A stretch of DNA of 64,000 bases, from NCBI GenBank assembly GCA_018417955.1, contig JACTVC010000017.1, positions 372,001 to 436,000 of the forward strand, given 5' to 3'. A program made the translations under genes and the position numbers. Source of the stretch: Laccaria trichodermophora. Taxonomy: Eukaryota > Basidiomycota > Agaricomycetes > Agaricales > Hydnangiaceae. The notes under the pieces are model-generated. The model saw only the letters and a list, made by a program, of their open reading frames with translations. It was not told the DNA's origin and searched no databases. Below are positions 23,431-34,046 of this stretch, one piece after another (positions within the stretch are counted from its first letter, which is position 1; every line of letters starts with the position of its first letter).

Positions 23431-23950
23431 GGCACTATGATTGGAATACAGTTGCGGATGGCTCTGGATATCGACCTCGATAATAGTTCAAGATGAGTGA
23501 GCTCTCTCAAGTATCCGCCTCACAGGATATTATGTGTCCTGGTGTAACAGTGTTTACGGAATGGCGTCGACTCGTTCGTGTGACGTGACATCCTGCGAAT
23601 TGAATATTGAAGGCTGATGGAAATCATTTCCATCATGATGCTTTTGTGATTTTACTCAGACTGGTGAGTGGTTGAAGGTTATGTATAGACCCTGTACGCC
23701 ATAATTTACGCCACGCCATGAATTCCATTTCTAGGTACGTCAAGTACTGGGAGTGGTGACACAAGTGAAGCTTTCATGTAAGGGCTATCAAACTGTAGCT
23801 TTGTTTTTTTCATGAGCAGTTCCGCTCTTTACGATGCTGTCGAAATTATGCACAACCGCTACTATAACCTTTTCTATCTCTAGCGTGTTTAAACATCAAG
23901 CTCAGGGAGTCGTCTGCCATGATCCATTCCACAGGATCTCCAAAAGAGAA
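23431..23950. other. Intergenic between two minus-strand genes
   Basis: Holds the upstream region of PIPESF copy B and the 3-prime flank of the His-rich gene. No feature recognised. Confidence 0.4.
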
Positions 23951-25865
23951 TCAGTTCTTCGAGGTACCAAACGTCGGAGTCGTCGTAGCCCCCGCCGCAG
24001 ACTTCGTGAACGTATCCCCACCACCACTCATCGGCCGCTGGCTCAACTTCGACTGTACTCCTCCTCCGACCTTCTCCTCACGCATAGGGGCCTACATCAT
24101 AGAACGGTCAGATCAATACTCACACAAAAGAAGAAGAAGAAAACTCACGTCCTTGCCAAGGTGAAGATCCCGCTCGAGCTCCTCAGCAACTCCATCAACA
24201 TGACGCGAGCTCTGTCCATGAAGAACCTTCTTCTTGATAGCACTTTGCGGAACCGCCGCATGAGCTTTTTTTACGAACGTCTCAATGGGAACGGGGTCGT
24301 GCACTTGAGATTGATGGACGACGGGAGCTTCGTGGGTGACGGTGTGGATGGGGATCGTGGCGTGGATGCGTCGTTTATCGATGGCTGGCAAAGAAGACTC
24401 GTTAATAGTAATTGGGAACAAAGAGAACGGAATTTTCGCTTACTTTCTTTTTCGATGACGGGTTGGATGATGTGGTGGACGTGATGATGAATGTGTTCGT
24501 TTACAACCGTCCCTTTATCCACGATAATGCGCTCTTTGTCGGCGTGTTTCTTTTCCCGGCGGGTAAGTAAATATAAAGACGGAACAGAAGGAACTGACAC
24601 ATGTATCCTGATGCTGGCGAAGTAAACCATCAAGTAACGCGGTGTCCTCTACGTTGTTAGCGACGACCTCGCGAATTTGAGTAGGAGGATAACGCTAGAT
24701 GTTTGTTAGATCAATTGTTCAGAGAGATTGATAGATACTGACGTGATCCATGTGTTCTTCTGGCAATTCCTCTCTTGCGATGACGGGTTGCATATGGTGT
24801 TGAATATGATGAACTGCGATAGATAGGTTCATTTTTATTGTAGTAGTGAAATCGATGAACTTACTATGACGCTCGTGCTCTTGAACACGAGAAACCTCTT
24901 CCGTCTCAATAGTACGCACAACTTCATGAGTAACAGCTGTGCTCAAAAAAATAAGACCCGGGCCAAGGAAAAGACCAAAGGAAAAGTATTACGATTCAGC
25001 TCATCCGTAATCTCTTCAATATCTTTCGCATCCTGGGGCAAATCAACAATGCGCCCCATGGCCGGATGATGAGGTTCATGAACAGCTACCGCATCCAAAA
25101 AACGTCACCTCAAGCGGGAGCACAGAATATTGAATGAGAACGCACCACTGGTAGTGGTACCCGCCGAATGAAGATGATGCTTCAAAGCACCAGTGCCCGT
25201 CCCAGCCGCAGTTCCAGTTCCAGTACCAAAAAGTCCTCGACGATGAGTCCCCTCAGAGTCATATACATCACTACCCCTCTGAGCCGGAGCAACTCCGCCC
25301 GCACCCACAGCGCCCTCAGACCGTCCATCCACAACATCGGTGGTTGCACTCGGGGTAGTCCTCGGGACTTCTTTGCTCGAACGGACACCAAATAAGCCGT
25401 TTCCACGTTTTTTGGTGGTGCCGCTTGTGGCCGCGGTACCCGTCAGACCAGCACCTACGGCGAATGGTGATGTCGCTGCTGCTGCACCGGACTTTGTCCC
25501 TGGGTTGCCGCTGGGATGGGTAGAATAGTCCCCCGTAGAAGGTGAGGTTGGGTGGGTACCAGCACCCTGATGATGCAACTCCCCCGGCATAGCAGCCATA
25601 GAAGTCTTTGTAGTGGGGTTATCGAGCGATGTTCTACCCGTCGTCCCGGGCCCAGAACCAGACGGGAGTTTGTTAGTAGTCGAGGTTGCAGTCGTACCGC
25701 CAGTGGTGCCTACTGTCTCAGGCATCGTCGAGTCGCCCGCTACGGTGGAATTGGGGTTGTGGTTAATTTCGTCCCCTGATAACATGTTCTTTACTGCTGA
25801 TCCGATACCTGCATATGCGTTAATACCAAGTGGTGGGCATTGCGAAAAGGTAGAAGCGTACCCAT
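23951..25865 (-). CDS. Gly/Thr-rich protein with repeated histidine-rich HxxQPVI motifs
   Basis: A coherent minus-strand exon chain ends at 23951 and includes a large Gly/Thr/Ser-rich exon (about 25810-25160), then AVHEPHHPAMGRIVDLPQDA, AVTHEVVRTIETEEVSRV, HHIQHHMQPVIAREELPEEH, RYPPTQIREVVANNVED, NEHIHHHVHHIIQPVIEKE and a last exon ending TPTFGTSKN. All junctions are GT-AG and phase-consistent. The duplicated H-x-x-Q-P-V-I segments resemble those in fungal proteins annotated as allergens of unknown function. The start is taken at 25865 (CACCATGG context, intron, then GIGSAVKNML); an unspliced alternative begins at 25902. No signal peptide. Confidence 0.68.
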
Positions 25866-25902
25866 GGTGAAGGAGAAAGGAAAGGAGTGGGGATACTTGC
25901 AT

Positions 25903-26435
25903 GTCTGAGGGTATTTATCAATTGAGTTCTGGGACGCGTCATAGAGTTGGAGATCGTGGTGCGTTCATCTGAGGGGTTTTTTTTTTTTTTTCGTTTCGTG
26001 ACGGTCAGTCTGCCACAGTGAAGTGTGAAAAACAACCCCACAGCTAGAGATGAGCAGTTCGCCGCTTAGAATTACAGTCCATCTTTGATCTCTTTTGAGA
26101 GAAGAGCAAAGAGAACTGGACATCTCAAAATCCAGATGAAACACTTGGCGACTCACAATCGTCAGAGGTTGATCATCGTCCTGACAAGTGAGACGTGCGA
26201 AACGCGATCGGGAAGGTATTACGAAGCTTTCTCCACAAGTGGTTTACACAATCCCGATGGACCAGGTATGAAGGACGCGTCCAGTCGATCTGGAAGGAGT
26301 TTGAGGATGTCAGGCTTCAGCTAAGATTCTATTTGGCTCTATTTGGCGTATGTTTATCTTTAGATACGTTTCCTTGCGACTTTGTACGACCACCCACTCA
26401 GATCTCAGAGCTTGAGATATCCTTCTCTCCAATTT
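25903..26435. other. Intergenic, upstream of the His-rich gene
   Basis: Contains a T-run at 25977-25991. No gene seen. Confidence 0.4.
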
Positions 26436-26845
26436 GAACAGCAAGTCCAATGTCTCAGCTTGCCTCCGTCTTTTTTCGACAAGTCGTGTCGGTAAGTATA
26501 TCAAAAAAGGCGTGAACAACAGTAAAACGCCATTCCTTTCTTCGAGCACGTGAACTCTCCCCAACAAAGAAAGATAATAAATATATTAGTACACCATCCA
26601 AGAATATACATCCACACGCAAGTTGAATTACATACAGTTTTTTTTTTGCTTCCTTGCCAATTTCGCCTGCCACTCGCGAGATATACAAATCGGCCATGCT
26701 GTCCAATCAGAACAGCAAGTGCTTCCAATATTAATATCCAGCATCCTTCCGTCTTTTTCCGTCATTCCCGCCTCAGCAAAGAAAGATAATAGATAGATTA
26801 GTACAACCATCCAAGAAATACACCATCCAGTTACATACACTCTAA
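26436..26845. repeat. Degenerate tandem duplication (~215-270 bp unit)
   Basis: The run GAACAGCAAGT...CCTCCGTCTTTTTTC at 26438-26478 recurs at 26708-26760, and CAAAGAAAGATAATA...ATTAGTACACCATCCAAGAA at 26564-26606 recurs at 26776-26818. The repeat lies downstream of the minus-strand gene that ends at 26873. No coding frame is supported. Confidence 0.6.
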
Positions 26846-26872
26846 TATAAATTCTACATCTATATCATCTAT

Positions 26873-28345
26873 TCATCCCCCCTTCAGCCGCTTCGTCCCC
26901 CGCATACATTCCCAAACCCTCCACATCCCCTCCCAAGAAAGTACACCGCGCCATTCATCTCGTAACCCCCCTTCTCCCTCTCCTTCCTCCTCCTCTTCTT
27001 CTCTCTCCCCGCCCCGATCCCAAGAAGAATCGGAATCATGTAACCTCATCAAGAGGGCATGGACGGGTGTATACTCCCCCTCCTCCTCGTCAAGTTCTAC
27101 TTGTGGAATGACGCGGGCAGACCACTCCGCGATGGGGTGCGTCATGTCTAGGTCTAGGTCTATCTCCTCCTGCACGTCCGAGTTTGAGTTGGGATTGGAA
27201 GATGGGTGGCCGGTGGAAGGGGGAGTATTAGCTTCGCAATTCCACCGGGTATCCGCGGAAGACGTGGAAGCAGGAAATGCGATATCAGGCAGCACCACTT
27301 TCATGGAAGACGAAGAGGAAGAGGATGTAGGTGTCCTAGGAGGAGGAGGAGGAGGAGGAGTGTGTACGCTCTCCTTAACCCCTCCCCATCCACGAGTAGC
27401 AACAACATAAGCAGCCGCAAGGCTAAGCGCGTCGACGGCCCTCGTGCGGGGTGCGAGTATCAGTACTCCTTCGTTCTTGTTTCTGTTTGCCCGTGGCGAG
27501 GAAGCAGGAGGGGGTGTGGGTGGGAAGGAAGAGTATCGTGGTGGTGGTGCCGATGGGGAGGGAGGAGTGGTTCGCAAAAAAGCACATCCTTCGAGGATCT
27601 GTGTGTTTGTAAGAAGCGCAACACCGTCGTCTGCATCCTCTCTTGTTCCATCCAGCGTCAACGTCAACCCGCTGCTCGGGCTAGGGCCAGGGGAGGACGC
27701 GGCATCAACAATCCTAACGATCCTCCCAAACCTCTCCTCCAACCCCTTATCCCAAACACCCATTTCCCGTTCTTCTCCCCGATAAACTTCATCGACGTCA
27801 TCTTCGCTACTATAAGGAGACGACGCATCCCTGGCCAAAGGGGGACAAAAAGCCACCCACACTCCACTCGCAACACGCTGCATGCACATGTCCCTCTCCA
27901 ACTTCTTTTTCCTGCGTGTGGGTGCGAGGGCATGATAGTGCCGCGTGTGTAGCCTGCGGCGCCGTGGGAGGTGGGAGATGTGTTTTGTTTGTGTTGGGGG
28001 TGGGCTGGGTTGGGCTGGGGAGTGGTGGTGGTTTGCGATGGGAGACATGGGAAAAGGCACGGGGAGGAAGACGGGTGATTCCAAGGTCAACTTGGGAGGC
28101 GCAGGTTTCTGTTGTTGCGGGCGATGGCGGCGGGGGAGGTGGTTTCGGTGGGGTTGGATGAATCCTTTGTTGGTTATGCATAGTGGTGGTTGGGTGAGCA
28201 CGAGCATCTCGTCTCGTCGGATGTTTTGCAGGGGGATTAGGATTGGGATTGCAAGGATGAGGGGTCCAGGTAAATGAAGCGATGGAGCAAGTGGACGTCT
28301 AAGCTGCCAGCAGATGAGATGAAAGGAGGAATTGAATGGAAGCAC
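26873..28345 (-). CDS. Hypothetical low-complexity protein, up to 490 residues
   Basis: One uninterrupted frame of 490 codons. The N-terminal ~150 residues are Pro/His/Arg-rich and may be partly untranslated; internal Mets at 28210 and 28048 are alternative starts. From MQRVASGVWVAFCPPLARD the sequence is more globular, with DKGLEERFGRIVRIVDAAS, a predicted strand-loop-helix LILAPRTRAVDALSLAAAYVV, Pro- and Ser-rich linkers, and an acidic tail before WRVWECMRGTKRLK. The LILAP-x-TRA segment loosely recalls a phosphatase P-loop lacking its Cys, but this is speculation. Function unknown. Confidence 0.5.
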   Translation of the reverse strand: MLPFNSSFHLICWQLRRPLAPSLHLPGPLILAIPILIPLQNIRRDEMLVLTQPPLCITNKGFIQPHRNHLPRRHRPQQQKPAPPKLTLESPVFLPVPFPMSPIANHHHSPAQPSPPPTQTKHISHLPRRRRLHTRHYHALAPTRRKKKLERDMCMQRVASGVWVAFCPPLARDASSPYSSEDDVDEVYRGEEREMGVWDKGLEERFGRIVRIVDAASSPGPSPSSGLTLTLDGTREDADDGVALLTNTQILEGCAFLRTTPPSPSAPPPRYSSFPPTPPPASSPRANRNKNEGVLILAPRTRAVDALSLAAAYVVATRGWGGVKESVHTPPPPPPPRTPTSSSSSSSMKVVLPDIAFPASTSSADTRWNCEANTPPSTGHPSSNPNSNSDVQEEIDLDLDMTHPIAEWSARVIPQVELDEEEGEYTPVHALLMRLHDSDSSWDRGGEREEEEEEGEGEGGLRDEWRGVLSWEGMWRVWECMRGTKRLKGG

Positions 28346-28617
28346 TATAAGTTAGGCAGCTAAGATAAGGCGATAGATAACAGTTGTGAGGTGTCGGAAG
28401 CAGAGGAATACGTACGGGGGAAGGCTCCACCGATCCGAGTAAGTAGTCGCCATTCGATCGATCATTGCCATTGTCGTCGTGGCGGCACAACGAGGACCCG
28501 CTTCATCATGTTTCCCAATGTGGGTAGCATCACGGTCAATCACGGTCAGAGCTCAACTGGAAGAAACTCAACTAATTGTCTATCCACAACCACCACAACC
28601 ACCACTACAACGCTACA

Positions 28618-29716
28618 ATGTTTCCCACCCCCATAACCCGTGAAACCTTCATCGACCCATCCCATGTCAAAACAGTGCTCACCCAAAAAACGATGTACGT
28701 CCTCAGAGACGACGAAGAGGGCATCGAAGAGGTGCCTATTCCCGAGAGCTTTAGGACGGTTGGCATTCCCGAGGGGTATAGTGTCGGTGCGTCGCTTATC
28801 TTTCCACCATTGATTGGAAAATCTAACGCGATGCCATGTACCAGATTTCGTATTGGACCCAGCGACGTTAGTCAAGTCGCTCGCGAAGCAGGGTATCACC
28901 ACCGAGGAGTGAGTGCCCCCCCCCCTTCTCTCTCCTAGAACGCTTGACCTCACACGAAAATATCAAGTCAATTGAAAAAAGAACTCCTCAAAGACCTCAG
29001 AGCCACCATCAACGCATCCGATAACCTCAAGATCATACCTACATCCGTATACGAAGATGTGCGCTGATTGATTTGGGGGTAGTGGTAGATCCTACTAATG
29101 TCTTTTAAAAAAGAAACTCGCCGTATTCGAAAACTCTGACGACGACGACGACGAAGAAGAAGAAGAAGAACCTACCGGACCCCCAATCACACGCGAAACA
29201 CTCATCTCACCCACACACATCGCCACAGCCCTCAAGCAAAAAACGATGTACGAACTCGCAGAGGACGGGGAGGGCGTTAAAGAAGTACCTATTCCGAAGA
29301 GTGTTAAGAAGGGGGGTGTTATTCCGGAGGGATATAGTGTCGGTGCGTGCCTCGTTTACAATTTTTCTCTATGAGGGGAAAAGACTGATGTATGTGGTAG
29401 ATTTTATTGTGGATCCGTTGACGATCGTCAAGTCACTTGCGAAGCAGGGGTTGGTTGCTGAGTGGTACGTCCCTCCCTCTCTTTCCTTCTTTCGCGTCCA
29501 CCAAGATAATTGACAACTGACATGATAAACAGTCAACTATCAGAAGAACTCCTAAAAGACCTCAAAGAACCTATCAACGCATCGGATAATTTAAAGATTG
29601 TACCGACGAGCGTGTACGAAGCGAAACTTGCAGCGCTGGAAGAGTCGCTTGAGAATGACGAGGATGACGAGGAAGAGGGGGAGGAGGGGGAGGAGGAGTG
29701 GGTGGATGAGGAGTGA
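28618..29716 (+). CDS. PIPESF-family gene with two tandem family repeats in one protein (copies C and D)
   Basis: Six exons, 28618-28786, 28845-28908, 28968-29058, 29114-29342, 29401-29464 and 29533-29716, give 266 residues with all phases correct. Repeat 1 runs ITRETFIDPSHV...EVPIPESFRTVGIPEGYSV, FVLDPATLVKSLAKQGITTE, QLKKELLKDLRATINASDNLKIIPTSVYED. After a Glu/Asp linker, repeat 2 gives ITRETLISPTHI...EVPIPKSVKKGGVIPEGYSV, FIVDPLTIVKSLAKQGLVAE, QLSEELLKDLKEPINASDNLKIVPTSVYE, then an acidic tail. Each repeat keeps a phase-1 and a phase-2 intron at the same codons, so it arose by genomic tandem duplication with gene fusion. No signal peptide or membrane helix. Confidence 0.8.
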
Positions 29717-30381
29717 AAAAAAAAAAAGTCTAGGTGATGTGGATTTACGGGTTACGAGGTATAGAAAGAAGGAACTTTGGAAAGGGAAGAGAAAGGAAAG
29801 GAAAGGGAAAAGAATGCGTATGTACTTTTATGTAGATGTTATTTGTGTTACCGGTCTAATTTATACTCTGGTTCGGGAGAGCCCTAGCAGGCGCGTAATC
29901 TTCCTTGGCAAGCAGAGTCCAGCGAGCCAGTGCACCTGCGAACGTACCCATCGACTATGTACGCGCAATGTACGCGACTACTTGTGCTGGCCGGGAAAAG
30001 CGGGAGGCTCCAGTGTAGTGCCGGCCGGTGATATTTCCAAAAATAAACATGACTAACTTTGGGCTGAACGTTCCATCAACACAAAAAAGTCAAGTCTCGC
30101 TGTGCTTTCTCTCCCTCCTCAACGCTTCATATTACAGACGCGTTCATTCTCTTCATTCTACTAGCTGGGTTAGCGTGGTTGCGCATTCAGATTTGGACAC
30201 ACACACGATCATCAACGACATATGGAACGGGAATAAGTAGCGCAAGATGGCGTCTTTAAACTTGAATCTTTACATAGCCGTCGCCGATTCGAGCTGTGTG
30301 TACAACGATGGAGCACTACGGTAAAACCAATTTCATTATCTGCCATTCTTCAACCCAATCTTCACCACCCACAACTTCAAT
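29717..30381. other. Intergenic, no gene seen
   Basis: 3-prime flank of the two-repeat PIPESF gene and upstream of the degenerate copy E. Confidence 0.4.
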
Positions 30382-30600
30382 CATGGCACCCAACGCGAAA
30401 CCCACATTGACCCCCCGGGGCACGTCCAACTTCCCATGCTCCGCCAAAGACGATGTACGGCCTCGAGCAAGGGGAATGGGGTTCATGAGATGCCTATCAC
30501 CGACAGGTTTAGGCTGGAGCAAGGACGAAGGGGAGCAGCGTCGGTGCGTGTCATCATGATTGTCCTCGCCCTTTTTTATATATAGAAAGATCGAGTCTGG
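30382..30600 (+). pseudogene. PIPESF-family copy E, heavily degraded
   Basis: The layout follows copies C and F: a start-like ATGGCACCCAACGCG at 30382, a remnant of the ACGATGTACG box at 30450-30459, GAGATGCCTATCACCGACAGGTTTA where EVPIPESF would be, and a GTCGGTGCGTG donor remnant near 30540. Several indels destroy the frame. No product expected. Confidence 0.5.
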
Positions 30601-31896
30601 TTCCATGTCCCCTGCTTTTCGAATAAGACCCTGCGACGATAGTTAAATATGATTTTGTCACTGAGGTGTTATGATATGTTCTGCCTCTTTTATCTTGAAG
30701 GAAAAATCAAAGAACCCGGACGCTCAATCACCTGCGGCATCCACAGACACTGAGTTCTTCGTATCTCTGCTCAAATTTTCGTATTTGAAGTTGCCTAGTT
30801 TACTAGAATATGTTTGTAAATTTTCAGATAGCCTAATGCAAAGGATCAGATTAGATCTTGAAAATCATTTGCATATATCACGTTTTGATGTGCGGAAAAC
30901 CACCTTTTAAAATCCTGGGCTCGTCAGACTCAGTTGTTGCACAAAAAAGGTTGATATTCATATTTGTAAGAGTCATAATTAGTCCAGAAAAAAATACCAG
31001 AAAGCCTGTGTCAAAATTAAGAGAGGAAATCGGGGATTTCAAACTCCTGAAGCATATCAAACTCCTGGTCACTGATAGTATCTGAGGACGGGGAAGTGGA
31101 AACCACGTGTCTGCATGTCAACCCGTGTGACAACCTCACCTCGGATCATTTTGTCCCCCAATTTTACTGATCGACCACGACGAAAACCAGTATCGGAGCT
31201 TGGGGAAACGTGTCTATAGCTATCCGAGTCTCTCGAATGGCTCTCGAACATTCAAATCGCTCGACGCGTATGCATCTTGCATCTTGGCGGGTCCAGGCTC
31301 TCAACCTGAGATATGAGACCTTAGAGCTCAAAGGAAAGTACGCAAGGCATCTCAAACTCTGCTCTGGCTACTTATGCGAACGGGGCCTGGAGCCGACGTT
31401 TAAAAGACCATGCCTTCAGCAGTACTTGTTGACTGGAACTCATCCGGTCACACTGGTGACCTCGCTCAAAGGAAACATCTATCCGGTATGAGGCTTCGAC
31501 TTCGTCGTGTCAATTATTACACACCTACGATGATAAGGTGACTCTTTCCTTGCTTATTAAAACCTCATTTGATCAAAGCACTTGGTAAATTTGGGGGCCA
31601 ATACCTTATCTCCTTCATTCCGGAACTTGGAACGCATCCGAGTCATTTCTCGTTTTCAAACGCCATACTTACTCAGAACACTGCTGTTCAAATTCAGTGC
31701 AAGTTCCGTCCCCTCTGAAGTCTCCGCTTCCGTTAGGCTAGGGACAAGACGACCCTGCATTAAACGCCCGTTCATTGTTTAAATCAGGGTCTCGGCGGCA
31801 TCCCACGCTCATGACTTGCGCAATTTAAAAGCTGGCGCCTTTCCAAGTTCCCATCCCATCCTTCAATCCCAATCCCGCCTGCAACGTGACAGCACG

Positions 31897-32511
31897 ATGC
31901 CCCGGGCCATCACGCGCGAAACGTTCATCGACCTCGCTCGCGCAGAAGCGACGGCGCTTACCCAAGAATCTATGTACGACGAGGATGTAGAACAAGTGCC
32001 CATTCCGGAGAGTTTTAGGAAGTTTGGAGTTCCACGGGGGTACAGTGTTGGTACGTTGTCCTCAGATGCATAGGGTTTTTAGATCTAATTGTTTTGTGTG
32101 GAATGGTAGACTTTGCTCTGGACCCGGCGTTGTTGGTAGCGTTTCTTGCCAAGCGGGGAATCGTGAACGAAGAGTAAGTGCCAGCTCGTTATGCCTCGTT
32201 TCGCTGCGTCGTCAACAAGAGCATACTTACAGCCAATTACCACACGACCTTTTACGAGACCTCAAAGATACCAACAACGCAACTGAAAATCTCAAAATCG
32301 TACCAACGTGTGTATATGAAGACGTAAGTAACGCTCTCACTTTTTCCTACTTGGGATACACGCGAGCTCATCCTATCAAAAGAAAAGAGCCAGAGTGAAC
32401 GCCGCGCTCGAGAGAGCGCCTGATAATTCATTCGGTTCCGTCAAGTCGCTGTGTTTGTATATCAGCCGAGAGTTGACAAAGAAGTCGGAGAGTTCGGTCA
32501 CATCTCAGTGA
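31897..32511 (+). CDS. PIPESF-family copy F
   Basis: Four exons, 31897-32050, 32110-32173, 32233-32323 and 32383-32511, encode 145 residues in frame. Motif order: AITRETFIDLARAEATALTQ, EQVPIPESFRKFGVPRGYSV, FALDPALLVAFLAKRGIVNE, QLPHDLLRDLKDTNNATENLKIVP, YED, then a charged C-terminus. Introns 1 and 2 are phase 1 and 2, as in copies C, D and H, and intron 3 is phase 0 after the YED motif. An acidic open frame at 32561-32745 could be a further exon but has no in-phase donor. This copy occupies the segment absent from duplication unit 2. Confidence 0.72.
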
Positions 32512-32881
32512 GTGGAAGCCTACCTATGGGATACAGGTGCTGATTTTTCGGTACAGAAATTCACAGCGAAGCCGGATCTGCTTGAGGAGGTCGCGGACCG
32601 TGACGAGAAGGAAGGTGCTGATACGGCAGAAAAAGAGGAGGGTGATACACAGAGGAAAGCTATGATGCTCCGGAGGAGTCATTGCTATGAGAACGATTCA
32701 TTAAAAAGTTCGAGTTGGAAGAACCACGTAGAGAACTGGGTCTAGAATCGAATCAGGAGAATTTTGGTCAACGCGAAAGTAAAAGCGCGTCCTCACTTCG
32801 CTTGTCATGATTGAGATCTCCAGAAGTTAAATTAATGGTGACACCTGGATGGAGAATGAAAAAGCTAACGTCCCAAGGCAT

Positions 32882-32987
32882 GGCCTGTTCCCGAATCGAG
32901 CAGGGATGTTCCCCGACGCGCGCGTGCAACGAATAAAATAATGCACGCCGCCCCCGAGCTCGAGGTGCGCAGCTACGCCTTGTGGCT
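32882..32987 (-). repeat. SINE-like tRNA-derived unit in duplication unit 1 (first)
   Basis: On the minus strand it has a CAAGGCG A-box-like region and a CTCGATTCGGGAACAGG B-box end. It aligns with 36143-36247 in unit 2 and with the array at 15.35-16.02 kb. More degraded than its partner. Confidence 0.45.
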
Positions 32988-33013
32988 TGACGATGATGCA
33001 AACCAGTGATTTA

Positions 33014-33087
33014 CCTGATTCTCATTCGAACAAGAATCCCTCCGCATGCAAACTTCATAATGGGCAGCTGCCGCTTACGCCGCCAGG
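33014..33087 (-). repeat. SINE-like tRNA-derived unit in duplication unit 1 (second)
   Basis: On the minus strand: CTGGCGGCGTAAGCGG (A-box-like), then about 40 bp later TTGTTCGAATGAGAATCAGG (B-box-like). Its partner in unit 2 is 36785-36857, which has a perfect GTTCGAATC. The T-stem does not pair properly, so it is not a functional tRNA. Confidence 0.45.
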
Positions 33088-34046
33088 CCTGATAACATGC
33101 AAAGCCGGGTGGAAGTGATCTTTGAACCTGCAGGGTACACAATATCAATTGCAAGCGAGAGTATAAATTACTGTTCCCTAATCAACAAACACCGGAAGGC
33201 TCGCGGGTATCAGATCAGATATACTCCTCCGAAAGGATAGGAGATTTTGTTGGTGCCAGGGGAGGAATAAGAGAGAGTGGGGTAAGTGGGAAATGTCGGG
33301 ATCGCTTCTCAGGTCACCGAAATCGTCCCCGGTCGCCATATTCATGGACGCGGAGATCTAGAAGATGTGTCTTTCCGTATTCCTAAGGAAGGACTGAGAG
33401 ATTAACGGCGCGGTGCCGTTGTTTGGGAGGAAATGAGCAGAGTGAGGGGAGTTTGATGCGGTTCAGACACGTCACTCCGTGTCGCGAGGTTTTTTCTACG
33501 CAATGGTTTGCTATCTTCAAAAGAGAGGCGATAAGTATGGTAGATGATAAATCTAGAGGAATACAAATTAGACAAGTAGAGCCATTAGTGAAGGTCGCGT
33601 GTAGTACTTCGCTGTACCTATCGTTCCGGAGAAATTTTAGCTCAATAAGCCGCATGCAGATGGATCGTCCCAGATGAATTGCTACCTGGAGCGTAGGCGT
33701 CCATTTCGAGTACCTGGTGGTCGCTCAGTGCTCAAACGTGCATGTCGCGCTAAGTGGAAATCCAAAATACTAGTTTCAGTATTTCTTGGCCATCTGAAGC
33801 CAGCCCGAGGTTTTGTCTCGACTCTGTCAGAAGACTTGAAGGGCCAGAGGGGCAGGGAGACCCACCGTGAAAATCTTACATCTAGAACGCCTGAATGCTA
33901 GTTACTAGGAAAGCGTAACGGCTCGCAAACAGACGTCAACCACAATACTCGAGTAATGTTCAAACTCCGATTGTACTCGAGCACAACTGCGAACTGCCAA
34001 CTAGTACTTCTGCGAGTCCATCTCAGACCCCTCCCGAATCCCCGCC

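Noticed and set aside
27108..27952. Plus-strand frames opposite the 490-residue protein
   Set aside because: Arg/Gly-rich shadows of Pro/Ser codons. The minus-strand frame is continuous and longer.
33014..33087. Functional tRNA gene
   Set aside because: A- and B-box-like blocks are present, but the T-stem and acceptor stem do not pair. It fits a SINE better.
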